Positions 6,075 to 7,327 of a stretch of DNA of 7,327 nt are shown here, one piece after another. The notes below the pieces were generated by a model, which had not been told where the DNA came from, did no database searches, and was given only the letters and a program-made list of their open reading frames with translations. The stretch comes from an uncultured Flavobacteriia bacterium (GTDB taxonomy: Bacteria > Bacteroidota > Bacteroidia > Flavobacteriales_D > Crocinitomicaceae): NCBI GenBank assembly GCA_903928365.1, contig CAIYQV010000432.1:1-7327 (forward strand), read 5' to 3'. The translations under genes and the position numbers were made by a program. The number at the start of each line of letters is the position of its first letter. Position 1 is the first letter of the stretch.

Positions 6075-7327
6075 ATGAATGAACTGCTGAAGGGCAAACG
6101 TTTTCCGGAACAACTTTTTTTATTCGCTGCAATTGCGTTCGCTGTTGGATTGAGTACCAGTAAGATCATTCTTTCGATCTCGACTATGCTGATGGTGTTG
6201 GCGCTCATTTGGAACAAAGACTACAGTTCATTCAGGACTAAACTTAAAACTCAACCTGTATTTTTGCCTTTACTAGTTTACCTGGGACTGCACGTGGTTG
6301 CTTTGTTGTGGACCTCTGACTTTGCCTATGCATCAAATGACCTCAAGACCAAACTCACTATTTTAATTATCCCAACCGTTTTTGTGCTTCATTCAATGGA
6401 AAAAAACGCGGTCAAACTTGTCCTTTTGTTTTTTGTAGCCAGCGTTGGATTCACTTCCGTCTTCAATGTATTGGCCTGGCATCAGGTTTTCGGAGCAAAA
6501 GTGTACACGGACATCCGCGAACTATCCCTTTTCGGTTCGCACATTCGGTACGGGATCCTGGTTGCTATGGCAGCAGCGATTTGTTTGCTGAATCTAAAAG
6601 ATTCCAAAGGACCTATTCGCTGGACATATCTTGTGCTGTTTGGTTGGTTTACCTATTACACCTATTTCAGTCAAATCGTTTCAGGTGTTTTAGCGCTGAT
6701 CGTTGTTATTTTGGCACTGATCTTTTGGGCCACCTATCAGCGCTCCAGGTTCTTGGCTTACCTTTCTCTGATTATACCATTCGCTTTGTTACTCATCGCT
6801 TTTGCCTCTTTAATAAGTTCAAATCAAAAAGGAGATCCGGCGCAATTTAAAACACTACCAAACGTTACCGTGAATGGCAATCCCTACACGCACAACATGG
6901 AGCCGGGCACGTTCATCGACGGCAAACCGGTACTCGCATTTTTGTGCGAGGAAGAACTGCGTGATTCCTGGAACAGGACATCCAACTTGTCTTATGACAG
7001 TTTAGATGAAAAAGGTCAGCCCGTTCGCTTTACCTTGATGCGTTTTCTGACTGATCTGAACGCACGAAAGGATTCTGTTGGCTTTCAGAAATTAAACAAA
7101 GGAGATATTTCTTTGATCGAAAAAGGAATAGCCAGCCGCGAAGAAGGAGAAGGAGGACTTTGGGCAAGATGGAACGGAGTGAAGTTTCAGCTACAAAACA
7201 ACATCGACCCCAACGGACATTCCATGCTGCAGCGCATCGAATACTGGAAAACGGCATGGAAGATCATTCAAAAAAATTATTTGATCGGTGTCGGAACGGG
7301 CGACGTACAGCAGGCATTCGACTGGCA
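6075..7327 (+). CDS. O-antigen ligase/polymerase-like membrane protein (cut by right edge)
   Basis: The first 417 codons of a polytopic inner-membrane protein of the O-antigen ligase (Wzy/WaaL-like) family. Members transfer or polymerise lipid-linked glycans on the periplasmic face. About nine hydrophobic segments lie between residues 12 and 247. A large hydrophilic region follows (about 248-400), as expected for the long periplasmic loop. It ends with GLWARWNGVKFQLQ at 361-374, DPNGHSMLQRIEYW at 378-391 and NYLIGVGTGDVQQAFD at 401-416. I recognise this ending from Bacteroidota members; the GxGTG stretch precedes the last conserved part of the ligase domain. The C-terminal membrane segments are outside the window. 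Whether it is a ligase or a polymerase, and for which glycan, cannot be told. The ATG at 6075 lies 25 bp after the S41 peptidase stop, with no terminator between, so the gene probably belongs to the rnpA operon. Confidence 0.82.
   Translation, partial: MNELLKGKRFPEQLFLFAAIAFAVGLSTSKIILSISTMLMVLALIWNKDYSSFRTKLKTQPVFLPLLVYLGLHVVALLWTSDFAYASNDLKTKLTILIIPTVFVLHSMEKNAVKLVLLFFVASVGFTSVFNVLAWHQVFGAKVYTDIRELSLFGSHIRYGILVAMAAAICLLNLKDSKGPIRWTYLVLFGWFTYYTYFSQIVSGVLALIVVILALIFWATYQRSRFLAYLSLIIPFALLLIAFASLISSNQKGDPAQFKTLPNVTVNGNPYTHNMEPGTFIDGKPVLAFLCEEELRDSWNRTSNLSYDSLDEKGQPVRFTLMRFLTDLNARKDSVGFQKLNKGDISLIEKGIASREEGEGGLWARWNGVKFQLQNNIDPNGHSMLQRIEYWKTAWKIIQKNYLIGVGTGDVQQAFDW

Overview
The window looks like chromosomal DNA of a member of the Bacteroidota, probably near Flavobacteriia. 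The evidence is the Bacteroidota-type alternative complex III genes, several exact matches to the Bacteroidota -7 promoter consensus TAnnTTTG, the lack of Shine-Dalgarno sequences before the genes, and the neighbouring rnpA and S41 peptidase genes. All reading frames that can be followed are intact. I see no mobile element, CRISPR array, tRNA or rRNA.

Left part (1-2398). Two genes of an alternative complex III (act) operon run leftwards. actA (779-2143) encodes a six-heme membrane cytochrome c. actB begins 31 bp downstream and runs off the left edge; its first 249 codons carry an extended twin-arginine leader. Together these proteins form the periplasmic electron-transfer part of a quinol-oxidising respiratory complex that replaces cytochrome bc1. 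A 255-bp AT-rich divergent region separates actA from a small secreted SPOR-domain gene (2399-2812). It holds a -7 box for each direction and a tandem 11-bp repeat where the -33 region of the act promoter should be.

Middle (2784-3959). A leftward gene encodes an FAD-binding oxidoreductase of the HI0933/TIGR03862 flavoprotein type. Its 3' end overlaps the SPOR gene by 29 bp. Its best start is a TTG codon, 57 bp from the divergent rnpA gene, which itself starts with GTG.

Right part (4017-7327). Three rightward genes form a likely operon: rnpA (RNase P protein), a secreted PDZ/S41 C-terminal processing protease joined to rnpA by an ATGA overlap, and, after 25 bp, an O-antigen ligase/polymerase-like membrane protein cut by the right edge. 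The operon combines tRNA maturation, periplasmic proteolysis and surface-polysaccharide assembly.

This is mostly ordinary core-genome content. The points most worth a second look are the heme domain fused to ActA, the possible Tat/lipoprotein leader of ActB, the 11-bp tandem repeat at the act promoter, and the very compact divergent start region between the flavoprotein gene and rnpA. I found no convincing evidence of an undescribed system.
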